From NCBI GenBank assembly GCA_014238395.1, contig JABABE010000099.1:1-13976 (forward strand): 13,976 nucleotides of DNA, in the 5' to 3' direction. This document shows, piece by piece, positions 1 to 7,103 of this stretch. Every line of letters starts with the position of its first letter. Position 1 is the stretch's first letter. The notes under the pieces are model-generated. The model was not told the DNA's origin. It did not search any database and saw only the letters and a list, made by a program, of their open reading frames with translations. Source of the stretch: Candidatus Kaiserbacteria bacterium (GTDB taxonomy: Bacteria > Patescibacteriota > Minisyncoccia > Phycocordibacterales > JABAAK01). A program made the translations under genes and the position numbers.

Positions 1-1122
1 CCACCAGGTATTTTTCAAGGTTTCTATGATACTAGATTTTATACCTGTCTTTGTAATCATAAACGAAACAAGTCCTATAGGAGAGAGGATGTACAAGAAA
101 ACAATACCAACTCCAACATAAAACAGTGACAAGGCAGCATATAGAAAAGCAACAACAAGAACTATGTTTAAAACAAATGTAATTAGACCAATAACAAATC
201 TTTTTCTGTCTATTTGACTCTTTTTATCAAACTCATTTGTCACTGCCCTTTCATTAAACTGTGGGTAGACTAATGAGCCATTCTCATTAATAGCTAGGTA
301 ATCATCGCGCAAACCTTTATCTTGAAGGGAACTCAAAGTTTCCTCTAAAAATGTAACTGATTTAAGTAAATCAATTTGTTTAGAAGACAGGCTTTTGTCT
401 TTTGCGAGTTTCTCATAGTACGCGTTTGCTTGTTTTCTGTGATCATCTCTTGCTTTGTTTGTTCTTTTTAATAACTCAGCTTCATATCCTGATTCATCAT
501 ATGATGTGATTGCCACAGCTGCTGATATACACTTTGCAACACCATCTGCACAGCGTGTTTTTTTACCAGAAATCACTAATTCTTTTGATTTAGTTAGGAA
601 ACCTTTTGAGATAACCGAACCAGTGGTGTATACAAAAGTGGTTATGACTCCACTAAAGTTTATTAGCAATGCCGCACCAAGAATCCACACTACAGATTTT
701 TTTGTGACTTGCCCAAAGATACCACTTATAAGAGACACCGCAATCAGCCCTAGAAAAAGTATAATAAGCAAGTTCCCAATGTCTCGAACGCTTGACCACA
801 CTTCATACACCCCGTCTTTTCCTAGGATATTATTAAGTATAAAAGTGGTTGCAAAATTTATAGAGTAGTCCAGTATACTAGCTGACATATCGAGTATAAA
901 ACTAGAGATTTCTCTCAAAAGGTTAACAAAAAATCCAAGTGCCTTAAATAACCATCTAACAAATTTTCCGTCTTCAGTTTCCTCTTCCAGTCCAAACGCC
1001 ACACTTGATTCGTCTCTAAACAAATCAACTATAACAGGGATTAGAAAAACAAATGCAAGCAAGTTGGCTGATGTAAACCAAAGTATGTTGTTGTAGTGTT
1101 TTTTGTAATTTATTTTTCTCAT
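1..1122 (-). CDS. TrbL/VirB6-like polytopic membrane protein (3' end outside window)
   Basis: I translated this by hand as an open frame of 374 codons from an ATG at 1122 to the window edge, with no stop. Hydrophobic segments lie at about residues 12-34, 76-100, 115-137, 144-168, 308-331 and 333-356. A charged soluble insert (about 178-305) contains C191 and C198. The stretch around residues 109-160 (VWSSVRDIGN, then ALLINFSG) and the later LSPIG followed by TWW resemble the TrbL/VirB6-like proteins found next to type IV secretion or conjugation ATPases in many CPR genomes; this is recalled family knowledge, not a search. VirB6/TrbL proteins form the inner-membrane channel part of such systems. 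The gene follows the large exported protein by 5 bp, so the two are probably co-expressed. No VirB4-type ATPase is visible, so the system is not confirmed. It could also be a general membrane scaffold. Confidence 0.7.
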   Translation of the reverse strand, partial: MRKINYKKHYNNILWFTSANLLAFVFLIPVIVDLFRDESSVAFGLEEETEDGKFVRWLFKALGFFVNLLREISSFILDMSASILDYSINFATTFILNNILGKDGVYEVWSSVRDIGNLLIILFLGLIAVSLISGIFGQVTKKSVVWILGAALLINFSGVITTFVYTTGSVISKGFLTKSKELVISGKKTRCADGVAKCISAAVAITSYDESGYEAELLKRTNKARDDHRKQANAYYEKLAKDKSLSSKQIDLLKSVTFLEETLSSLQDKGLRDDYLAINENGSLVYPQFNERAVTNEFDKKSQIDRKRFVIGLITFVLNIVLVVAFLYAALSLFYVGVGIVFLYILSPIGLVSFMITKTGIKSSIIETLKNTWW

Positions 1123-1126
1123 ATAG

Positions 1127-1132
1127 ATTATA
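1127..1132 (-). promoter_or_regulatory. TATAAT hexamer before the TrbL/VirB6-like gene
   Basis: The minus strand reads TATAAT, then CTAT, then ATG. The hexamer overlaps the TAA stop of the upstream gene. The 4-bp distance is short for a leaderless start; an overlapping TATATA lies 6 bp from the ATG. It may be a -10 element or may be chance in an AT-rich junction. Confidence 0.3.
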
Positions 1133-4100
1133 TAGAGTTCAACACAGAAGTAGTTATTATGCTTTCTATCTTGTTATCCAATGCCTTTTGTATGTTGGAT
1201 AGTTTTTCTTTTGTGTATACGTTTTTATACTTATCGTTAACAGGGTTGAGGTCTATGTATATACCGAGTAGAGCAGCGTCGTCTACAAACTGCTTTAATA
1301 TGTAAGAATGGTCCCTGTGATATGCACCCTCAGTGTAGTGTCTACCATAACTATTTGAAATACCGTTTGATGGGAACTTTCCATTTTTGTGGACATCTGA
1401 ATTTTGTGATTTAAATGTATAACTGTTTACTATTGCATCAGCGTATACAGCAAAAAGTCTGGATATAGCATTTATCATATAAGTGTTAAAGTTCTCTATA
1501 TCATTTTCTGCTCCTCCTTTTTTTATCAAGTTAGATAAATGCCCAACAGCACAATCTGTCGGTATGTATTTTTTTGTGCCGAGTGTTTGTCCGGTAATAA
1601 TACTGATTTCGTTTATATCTATGGCACTGTCTTTGTAGAAAGAACAGAACTCTCTGTCGTCTGAATAATCAGAAAATGAGTCTATGTTTTTATCAACTCC
1701 AAAGGTTGAATCAACTTCACCAGACCCTTCTCTAAACAAGTTGTCAGCCTCAAAGAATCTCTCATTTCTGCTTGCACCGTATAGTGAGTCCTCTTTTACA
1801 AACAACCTGGACTTGTTCACACCGTCTTCGTTTTTCAACCACTCACGGAATTCAATGGATGCTCCAAACTGCTGAGCTGCTGTTCTCTGGTGTTTTAGAA
1901 TATCGAATGTATCTTCTAATACTTGGCTAATTATAGATATAGAGCTTTCTTTTAACACTAGTACGAGATCTGCGTTCGCTTTTGATATTCGTTTTACTAG
2001 ACTCATTGATTGACTGTCTTTTTCAGAACCAGTTAAAGTATCATTTGAGTTTAAAAGTAAGAATGAATTAAAAACATTGAAAATTTCAAGATGGCTTTCT
2101 CTTGTGCTGTGTGCTGATTGTCCAATAGTACCCACTGTACTTATATCAAAATCTCCATTTACATTAGATTGAAAAGCACGTAACGCAAAATCTTTGTTTT
2201 CAAATTTGATTTTATTTCCAAGTTTGCCTCCAAAAGGAACATTGTTGGAGATATCTGTTGAAACAGTTTGATTTTTAAAACACCATCTTGTAAGCTTATC
2301 AAAGTATTGGTCGCCAATATCTTTTCTAAATATGTGTGAAGATGCTTGGCTTAGTACTTTTGCACTAGGTTCGTCGCCAAAAATTGGTTTGGTTAAATCA
2401 TCAATTATACGAGTCCGGTAATAGATCCCTGGTGTCTTATTAAAACAAAAGGCACCACCAGTATAAGATCCGTTAGTGGTACATTGTATTTGGTAAGGAT
2501 CTTCCTTTTGTACATAATCATCTATCTTTCTATCTGCAGGGTCAGCCAGTCCGTCTGCATATAACCCTGGCAAGATACATGTACGAGTATCAAGTGTGAC
2601 AAAGTATGATTGGAATAACCTTGCTACATCTTCTTGCAGCTCGATCAGTTGGATCAGTGTAGAGAATTCTCGCGCACCAAGATTTTGTTGCCACAACGCT
2701 TTCAGACTTGAGTTGTATGTATCTAATATCCTTTGTGAAGGGTCTTGGCTCACATAAGTATAAGGATTCTCAGGTGATTTCGAATCATCTGGCTCAATAC
2801 CTTCTTTTTCTCTTATGTATTTTCGTAAGGCACCGACCAGTGTTGCGCCAACAGCCTTACCAAGGAGGTCTCTTAGTTCGTCTTTGCTTATCAACTCAGT
2901 AAAAGAAGCTTCTTCTACAGTTTCTTCAAGTTTTTTAAGTTCATCAGGACTTGCAGCTTTGCCACATTCTGCAAGCGCCTCTGCTGTAGAAACTACACTG
3001 CCTTTCCCGGCCTTTCTGAAATCTTTCTCAAGCTTTTCTTTTCTGTCTCCATCAAGAGACTCCCTGTTGCCATCAACTACCGTGGACTGATTAACTATTT
3101 GCTGGTTTCTTTTTCTGATGAGATTTTTAACACATTCTTTGTCTTTTGCCTTAGGAAGTCTTTTACTGTCTTCTGATTTTCCTATAAAATCGGTAGTGAC
3201 TTTAACAGCTGCTTGCTTTCCTTGTTCTAACAGATCGATTTGTATACCAAGTGAGTATTTGCCAGGGTTTAATAGTTGGTCATTCCATTCGTCTATTGTT
3301 CTGTCTCTTTCTCTGTAGGTATTTTGTAAAAGTTTAAATGGTGAACAGCTTATGTCCGCTACACTAACACTTGGAGCAGTCAAGTATAAGTATAAACCTG
3401 GAAAAGATATCCCACAACCACCAAATACAGCGTTTGTAACATTAGAGAAGTAGGCAGCTGCTGTGTCATCAAGAGCGGCGGCTGTAAAATCTCTTAAGTT
3501 ATCAAAACGGAGTGTGTCACCATCAAAGCCACTGTTTGCGTAGTTTATATACTCTTTAAAAATTTTATTGATTATCTGCTCCCTGACTGCTTCTGTCAAA
3601 GGGTTTATTATACAAGTTCTTATTTTGTTTTGAGCATCCTTTGATGCTACAGATGTGAAACCAGTTAAATCATAAAGATATTCAACTACTTGTAAGCCAG
3701 CACAAAAAGCAAGCCCTGCACCTATGCTCACTAATAAACTTTTTTTTACTTCATCTGCACTAATACCTTCTTCTGATGCAAAATTAAACCCATCAAACAG
3801 TTGGGTAGAATCCACGACATCTTCGGTTGTATTTTGGGTATTGAGGTCTACGGTACTAGTAGACAAAGGAGAGAGTATGCTGCCACCAGTGGCATTTATA
3901 ATGTTCTCTTTACAAAACTCTTTAACATCTTCTGAAACAGTGTCAGAGATAGAAAAGTAGTTTATACACTCTGTCTTTCCTCTTTGAACTATTACATCAT
4001 AGTTATTTCCTTCTTCGTTGTATAGTCCAAAACCGAATTTTGTTAAAACAGGATCTTTTTTGTCATCTCCACTTCCTGGACCTTCATCACCAAAAGGACC

Positions 4101-4799
4101 CGTGCCATCATCTCCATTGCCCAAAAGTTTTGAACCAGATCTTCTGTCTGTTTCTCTCTCTTCTGGAGTTTTGGATTTTGCTAAAATAACAAAGCCAACA
4201 GAGTCTATTTCTATTGCCATACACAGGTGTAGTTTTTGATACCCTGTTTCATATACAGGATTTGAAACCAAAGAATTTATTTGTTGTGTTATGTCTTCGA
4301 CACTGTCTTCTTCTGTAGATCTTCTTCTTTGTTCTTTAACAGAGTACACTGGAGGATTATTGTTTTCTTCTTTTTCCTTTTCTGCTTGAGGTGTAGTCAC
4401 AAGGGAAACTGGAGCAAACACAGGCAAACTATTACAAAAAACAGAATTTTCTGAAATGATTGTTTCAGGAGAATCTTGAGAAAATGATAATTTTAAATTA
4501 TCATTTATTCTTCTTATACATTCAACTAGATCCGATGGAACAACGCTAGTTGGGTTTTTTGCATCAGATGATTTATTAAGAAAACAAGTTAAATATCCGA
4601 GTGCTATTTCTTGTGCTTTTGCCGTAGCTGTAGCCTCTGATTCTGTTGTCGGAACCAAGCTGTCAGGTGCCCCAGTAACAGTTACTCCTTGTGACGACAA
4701 AGATTGTGTCAGATAGGAAAATAAGAAAACAAACATCAAGAAATATAGTGATAATTTTGTCTTTATTCCTGTTTTTTTGTTTATCTGGGGATTTCTCAT
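1128..4799 (-). CDS. Large exported cysteine-rich protein of unknown function
   Basis: This encodes about 1223 residues. I do not recognise a domain family. The N-terminus has a Lys-rich n-region and a hydrophobic core (SLYFLMFVFLFSYL) ending near SLSSQG, typical of a signal peptide or signal anchor. About 18 cysteines are spread along the chain, which suits an oxidised location outside the cytoplasm. Other visible traits are a Gly/Asp-rich spacer near residues 225-250, an RRRS basic patch near 158-161, one more hydrophobic stretch near 354-376 (around FCAGL), and Lys/Glu-rich helical regions in the middle. An upstream in-frame ATG at 4817 exists. I prefer 4799 because the upstream ATG overlaps an extended -10 (TGGTATAAT) that ends 6 bp before 4799, and starting at 4799 gives a cleaner signal sequence. 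It sits between the calcium-loop membrane protein and the TrbL/VirB6-like gene, so a surface or secretion-apparatus role is inferred. No transposon or phage signs were seen. Confidence 0.8.
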   Translation of the reverse strand: MRNPQINKKTGIKTKLSLYFLMFVFLFSYLTQSLSSQGVTVTGAPDSLVPTTESEATATAKAQEIALGYLTCFLNKSSDAKNPTSVVPSDLVECIRRINDNLKLSFSQDSPETIISENSVFCNSLPVFAPVSLVTTPQAEKEKEENNNPPVYSVKEQRRRSTEEDSVEDITQQINSLVSNPVYETGYQKLHLCMAIEIDSVGFVILAKSKTPEERETDRRSGSKLLGNGDDGTGPFGDEGPGSGDDKKDPVLTKFGFGLYNEEGNNYDVIVQRGKTECINYFSISDTVSEDVKEFCKENIINATGGSILSPLSTSTVDLNTQNTTEDVVDSTQLFDGFNFASEEGISADEVKKSLLVSIGAGLAFCAGLQVVEYLYDLTGFTSVASKDAQNKIRTCIINPLTEAVREQIINKIFKEYINYANSGFDGDTLRFDNLRDFTAAALDDTAAAYFSNVTNAVFGGCGISFPGLYLYLTAPSVSVADISCSPFKLLQNTYRERDRTIDEWNDQLLNPGKYSLGIQIDLLEQGKQAAVKVTTDFIGKSEDSKRLPKAKDKECVKNLIRKRNQQIVNQSTVVDGNRESLDGDRKEKLEKDFRKAGKGSVVSTAEALAECGKAASPDELKKLEETVEEASFTELISKDELRDLLGKAVGATLVGALRKYIREKEGIEPDDSKSPENPYTYVSQDPSQRILDTYNSSLKALWQQNLGAREFSTLIQLIELQEDVARLFQSYFVTLDTRTCILPGLYADGLADPADRKIDDYVQKEDPYQIQCTTNGSYTGGAFCFNKTPGIYYRTRIIDDLTKPIFGDEPSAKVLSQASSHIFRKDIGDQYFDKLTRWCFKNQTVSTDISNNVPFGGKLGNKIKFENKDFALRAFQSNVNGDFDISTVGTIGQSAHSTRESHLEIFNVFNSFLLLNSNDTLTGSEKDSQSMSLVKRISKANADLVLVLKESSISIISQVLEDTFDILKHQRTAAQQFGASIEFREWLKNEDGVNKSRLFVKEDSLYGASRNERFFEADNLFREGSGEVDSTFGVDKNIDSFSDYSDDREFCSFYKDSAIDINEISIITGQTLGTKKYIPTDCAVGHLSNLIKKGGAENDIENFNTYMINAISRLFAVYADAIVNSYTFKSQNSDVHKNGKFPSNGISNSYGRHYTEGAYHRDHSYILKQFVDDAALLGIYIDLNPVNDKYKNVYTKEKLSNIQKALDNKIESIITTSVLNSI

Positions 4800-4805
4800 A
4801 ATATA

Positions 4806-4814
4806 ATTATACCA
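4806..4814 (-). promoter_or_regulatory. Extended -10 promoter of the large exported protein
   Basis: The minus strand reads TGG then TATAAT, an extended -10 (TGnTATAAT), followed by 6 bp and the ATG at 4799. A TTGGAA at 4830-4835 with an 18-bp spacer could act as a weak -35. The predicted transcript starts at or next to the A of the start codon. The element overlaps the junction with the upstream gene's stop codon (4818-4820). Confidence 0.5.
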
Positions 4815-4817
4815 CAT

Positions 4818-5651
4818 TTAGTTTTCTTTTTCCAATGCTTCAAAAATTCCAGTAAGGTAATAAGATAGCCAGCTTATGGACTGTGGGGTTATTGAGCCGT
4901 CAGCAGTACTTCTCAGATCACCATTAAGGGCTGACACGATCTGCACTAGTACATTTGAGCTTTTTGTGTCTGCGTATTGTAGTAGCGGCACACATATCCC
5001 AAACAACCTGTTTACAAAGTTTGAATATAAATCAATTAAATCAGTAGGAACTTCGTTTGGAAGGTTGTTTATAAGGTGCGTACATACGGATTCGAGTTTT
5101 GCTAGTGAAGCAGAACTGGTTGGGTTTTCTGATATTGCATCAAGTAATGTAATTGAAAAACTTGTCTGTGGATCTAAAAAAGGCGAAAGTGCGTAAAAAA
5201 GTTGTCTCTCAAATAATTTTATGTCTAGTATTGCTGATGGGCGTAGAGATACATTGATTGACGGGAGAGCTTCGTCCAGTTCTTTCAATATGCTGTCAGA
5301 AACAATTTGTGCCAATTCTTCACTACCTTCTGCTGTTATGGCACCACCTTGAAACTCTATCTTTGATGCTATCTCTGCACCCAAAAATCTTCTTTCTTGC
5401 CTTAGCGCTATTTGATTTGGCTTGATGTGTCTGTTTGTTTCACTGGTACCTATTAATCTTTCTAACCAATCCGGAGTGCCGTCATTATCAGTGTCTTTGT
5501 TTTCTGATATTATTAAGACTCTGTTGTCTTCTTTTTTCTCAAATCTTTTATAAACCACAGCAAAAACAAAGGAAGAAAATATGAATATAACAAAAAACAC
5601 AAAGATAACAAGTTTGTGCAATATAATAAAATTATAAAATTTGCTAAACAT
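4818..5651 (-). CDS. Membrane-anchored protein with EF-hand/TSP3-like calcium loop
   Basis: This is 277 residues long. A single hydrophobic segment (about residues 13-34) near the N-terminus would anchor or export it, leaving the rest outside the cytoplasm. Residues 53-64 read DTDNDGTPDWLE: D53, D55, D57, T59, D61 and E64 fit positions 1, 3, 5, 7, 9 and 12 of an EF-hand or thrombospondin type 3 calcium loop. The remainder looks helical and contains C190 and C220. Proteins with one N-terminal membrane span followed by such a loop recur in CPR genomes (recalled, unsearched). Its function is unknown. The stop codon at 4818-4820 directly abuts an ATG of the next frame, so it is probably transcribed together with the large exported protein and the TrbL/VirB6-like gene. 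It diverges from a small exported protein across a 36-bp gap. Confidence 0.8.
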   Translation of the reverse strand: MFSKFYNFIILHKLVIFVFFVIFIFSSFVFAVVYKRFEKKEDNRVLIISENKDTDNDGTPDWLERLIGTSETNRHIKPNQIALRQERRFLGAEIASKIEFQGGAITAEGSEELAQIVSDSILKELDEALPSINVSLRPSAILDIKLFERQLFYALSPFLDPQTSFSITLLDAISENPTSSASLAKLESVCTHLINNLPNEVPTDLIDLYSNFVNRLFGICVPLLQYADTKSSNVLVQIVSALNGDLRSTADGSITPQSISWLSYYLTGIFEALEKEN

Positions 5652-5652
5652 T

Positions 5653-5680
5653 TTGAATATATCTATTTATGCTATATAAT
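5653..5680 (+). promoter_or_regulatory. Promoter of small exported protein, leaderless layout
   Basis: TTGAAT at 5653-5658 (4 of 6 matches to TTGACA), a 16-bp spacer, and a perfect TATAAT at 5675-5680. Seven bases (AACATAT) separate it from the ATG at 5688, so transcription should begin at or one base from the start codon. It lies back-to-back with the start of the divergent minus-strand gene. Confidence 0.55.
5658..5663 (-). promoter_or_regulatory. Possible -10 of the calcium-loop protein gene
   Basis: The minus strand reads GATATA, 6 bp before the ATG at 5651; it overlaps TATATT (5656-5661). No SD-like sequence is present in the 36-bp divergent gap. This is a weak call in AT-rich DNA, supported mainly by the same spacing at other genes in the window. 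Confidence 0.3.
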
Positions 5681-5687
5681 AACATAT

Positions 5688-6047
5688 ATGGGTAAAAAAT
5701 ACATATTTATAACAAGTATTTTCGCATTTTTTGTATTTTCGCATTTTACATTTGACCAAAAAGCAAATGCGATTTTATCAGGTTTAGATTTTGGAGGAAG
5801 AGTTACATTTACATACTATTGCCTAAATGGTGTTATTTTTTGGTCACACCTACCTGTTACACAGTCTTTTGTACCTTATTTTGCAACTTACATTCAACTC
5901 AAACCTATATACCCCTTTTTACCACCAATACCAAGCAACAGTATAAAAGGCAAAGCCTGGCCAACACCATTGCCAGTGTGTGCAGTTCCTTACCCACCGT
6001 TTGTTTTACCTGCTTTCCCGGTGCTCTTTTTCACACAAAGTAAATAA
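5688..6047 (+). CDS. Small exported Pro/aromatic-rich protein
   Basis: This is 119 residues with a good signal peptide: basic MGKKY, a hydrophobic core to about residue 20, and an AxA-type site ending at KANA (residues 25-28). The mature part starts ILSGLDFGGRVT and is rich in Pro, Phe and Tyr, with only two cysteines (C45 and C98) that could form one disulfide. The frame is open further upstream (to 5616), but the ATG at 5688 follows a TATAAT by 7 bp and gives the clean signal peptide, so I chose it. The GGRVT...C...C pattern recalls small exported proteins I have seen in CPR genomes near secretion genes, but this is memory and unverified. Function is unknown; a surface or pilus-associated peptide is possible. 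Its TAA touches the rsmA stop codon with no bases between. Confidence 0.65.
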   Translation: MGKKYIFITSIFAFFVFSHFTFDQKANAILSGLDFGGRVTFTYYCLNGVIFWSHLPVTQSFVPYFATYIQLKPIYPFLPPIPSNSIKGKAWPTPLPVCAVPYPPFVLPAFPVLFFTQSK

Positions 6048-6809
6048 TTAGTTTTTTTCTTTTGTAAGGTTTTCCCAAGCTGATATATCAACATCTTCAG
6101 CTCTTTTGTCTTTTGAAACTCCGATAGATACAAGTAGATCGCAAGTTTCTTTGTCCAGAAGAGAAGAAATTTTTTTTCTTTTTGCAGAAAAAGCTTTTTT
6201 AATAATTTGAAAAAAACATTTTTCAAATATTTTCTCTTGATCTTTTATGTCTTTTATATGAAGTATGGCAGAGACAACTTTTGGCTGAGGAGAAAAAACA
6301 TTTTTCTTAACAGTGCATATGTACAAAGGAGCACCAAAAAATTTCACAGACAAAGATAGCACGGATTCTTTTTTACTTTTTGCTATTCGTTCTGCAACTT
6401 CTTTTTGCACAAGGAGCGTCATAGAAGTTGGCTTTTTTTCTTTTGATAGAAAATCTTTTATTATACTCCCTGTGATGTAGTACGGTATGTTTGCTACCAC
6501 TTTATATTTTTCATCTTCCCCAAAAAACTTTGTAAGATTAAAATCTCTAATATCAGATGAGAATAAAATCAATTTCTTTTTTTCAATTTCATTTTCAAAT
6601 TTTTTTTCTAGATACTCACAAAAAGTTTTGTCTTTTTCTACACAAACCACTTTTTTATATTTTTCTAAAAGTTTTTCAGTTAATGCACCTCGACCAGGAC
6701 CGATCTCTAAAACAAAGTCACATTTATTATTATCAAGCAGTGATGTATCCACTATTTTGTCTGCAATTTTTTTTGAAACGAGTAAGTGTTGTCCTAAGTG
6801 TTTTCCCAT
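6048..6809 (-). CDS. rsmA: 16S rRNA (adenine1518-N6/adenine1519-N6)-dimethyltransferase RsmA
   Basis: RsmA (KsgA) uses S-adenosylmethionine to dimethylate two adjacent adenines in the 3' terminal helix of 16S rRNA, late in 30S assembly. The 253-residue length is normal to slightly short. Visible motifs are the N-terminal GQHLL (residues 6-10), the SAM-binding loop LEIGPGRG (34-41), an acidic VEKD (57-60) at the end of the second strand, SDIRDF (85-90), the catalytic NIPYYI (107-112, family consensus N[IL]PY) and VFSPQPKV (171-178). The C-terminal helical part is Lys-rich. The start ATG at 6809 gives the usual short N-terminus before GQHLL. It stands alone on its strand, divergent from a small membrane peptide and convergent with the small exported protein. 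Confidence 0.96.
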   Translation of the reverse strand: MGKHLGQHLLVSKKIADKIVDTSLLDNNKCDFVLEIGPGRGALTEKLLEKYKKVVCVEKDKTFCEYLEKKFENEIEKKKLILFSSDIRDFNLTKFFGEDEKYKVVANIPYYITGSIIKDFLSKEKKPTSMTLLVQKEVAERIAKSKKESVLSLSVKFFGAPLYICTVKKNVFSPQPKVVSAILHIKDIKDQEKIFEKCFFQIIKKAFSAKRKKISSLLDKETCDLLVSIGVSKDKRAEDVDISAWENLTKEKN

Positions 6810-6816
6810 AAGTTCT

Positions 6817-6833
6817 TATATATAAAGATTATA
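6817..6833 (-). promoter_or_regulatory. rsmA: Two candidate -10 elements before rsmA
   Basis: On the minus strand TATATA (6817-6822) lies 7 bp before the ATG, and a perfect TATAAT (6828-6833) lies 18 bp before it. TTACAA at 6852-6857 is a poor -35 with an 18-bp spacer from the TATAAT. Either gives a leader of at most about a dozen bases. No SD-like sequence is seen. Confidence 0.45.
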
Positions 6834-6851
6834 TACACCTTTTTGGTTTTG

Positions 6852-6880
6852 TTGTAATATCGAAAGTTGTATTGTATAAT
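6852..6880 (+). promoter_or_regulatory. Promoter of the 65-residue membrane peptide
   Basis: TTGTAA at 6852-6857 (4 of 6 to TTGACA), a 17-bp spacer, and TATAAT at 6875-6880. The ATG is 25 bp further on, so this transcript would have a leader of about 19 bases, A/T only and with no SD-like motif. The -35 overlaps the possible rsmA -35 on the other strand. Confidence 0.5.
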
Positions 6881-6905
6881 ATATAAAAGTTAAATATTTT
6901 TTAAT

Positions 6906-7103
6906 ATGCATAATCAAAAAAATTCTGTTGCTGCCGTGTTTTATTTCAAGCAAAATTTTAAAAAAGTTGTATCAGTCTTTGTGCTTTTTGTAATTATGTT
7001 TGTTTTGTACACAACATTTGCTTTTGAAATATATGGTAAGAAAAATCGTCCCTCAGACGATGTTTTTTTAAACTCACAAACAATTAAGATTCCGTCTTAC
7101 TAA
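6906..7103 (+). CDS. Small single-span membrane peptide
   Basis: This is 65 residues. A basic N-terminal tail (QNFKK at about residues 16-20) is followed by one strongly hydrophobic segment (about 21-41) and a short polar tail rich in Lys, Ser and Asp. It could be a signal-anchored peptide or, if cleaved near TFA, a secreted peptide of about 25 residues. No family is recognised. Support for it being real is the good -35/-10 pair upstream and its position in the divergent gap next to rsmA. Against it is the small size and the 20-bp antisense overlap of its 3' end with the channel gene. Confidence 0.5.
   Translation: MHNQKNSVAAVFYFKQNFKKVVSVFVLFVIMFVLYTTFAFEIYGKKNRPSDDVFLNSQTIKIPSY

Noticed and set aside
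455..868. 137-codon open frame on the plus strand
   Set aside because: It lies antisense inside the TrbL/VirB6-like gene, whose hydrophobic profile and family resemblance are clear. Its product looks random and it has no promoter-like start.
2815..3318. Several Ser/Leu-rich plus-strand open frames
   Set aside because: They are antisense shadows of the large exported protein; Ser/Leu/Phe richness is the usual complement of a Lys/Glu/Asp-rich gene.
5616..5687. 24-codon N-terminal extension of the small exported protein
   Set aside because: It would run into the divergent gene's start and put the signal peptide inside the protein; the ATG at 5688 has TATAAT 7 bp upstream.
6015..6065. Possible terminator between the convergent stops
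   Set aside because: There is a T-run after the stops, but I could not form a stable GC-containing stem before it on either strand.
5990..6226. 78-codon minus-strand Lys/Leu-rich frame
   Set aside because: It overlaps rsmA out of frame and the antisense of the small exported gene; poly-A runs in rsmA explain the Lys-rich composition.
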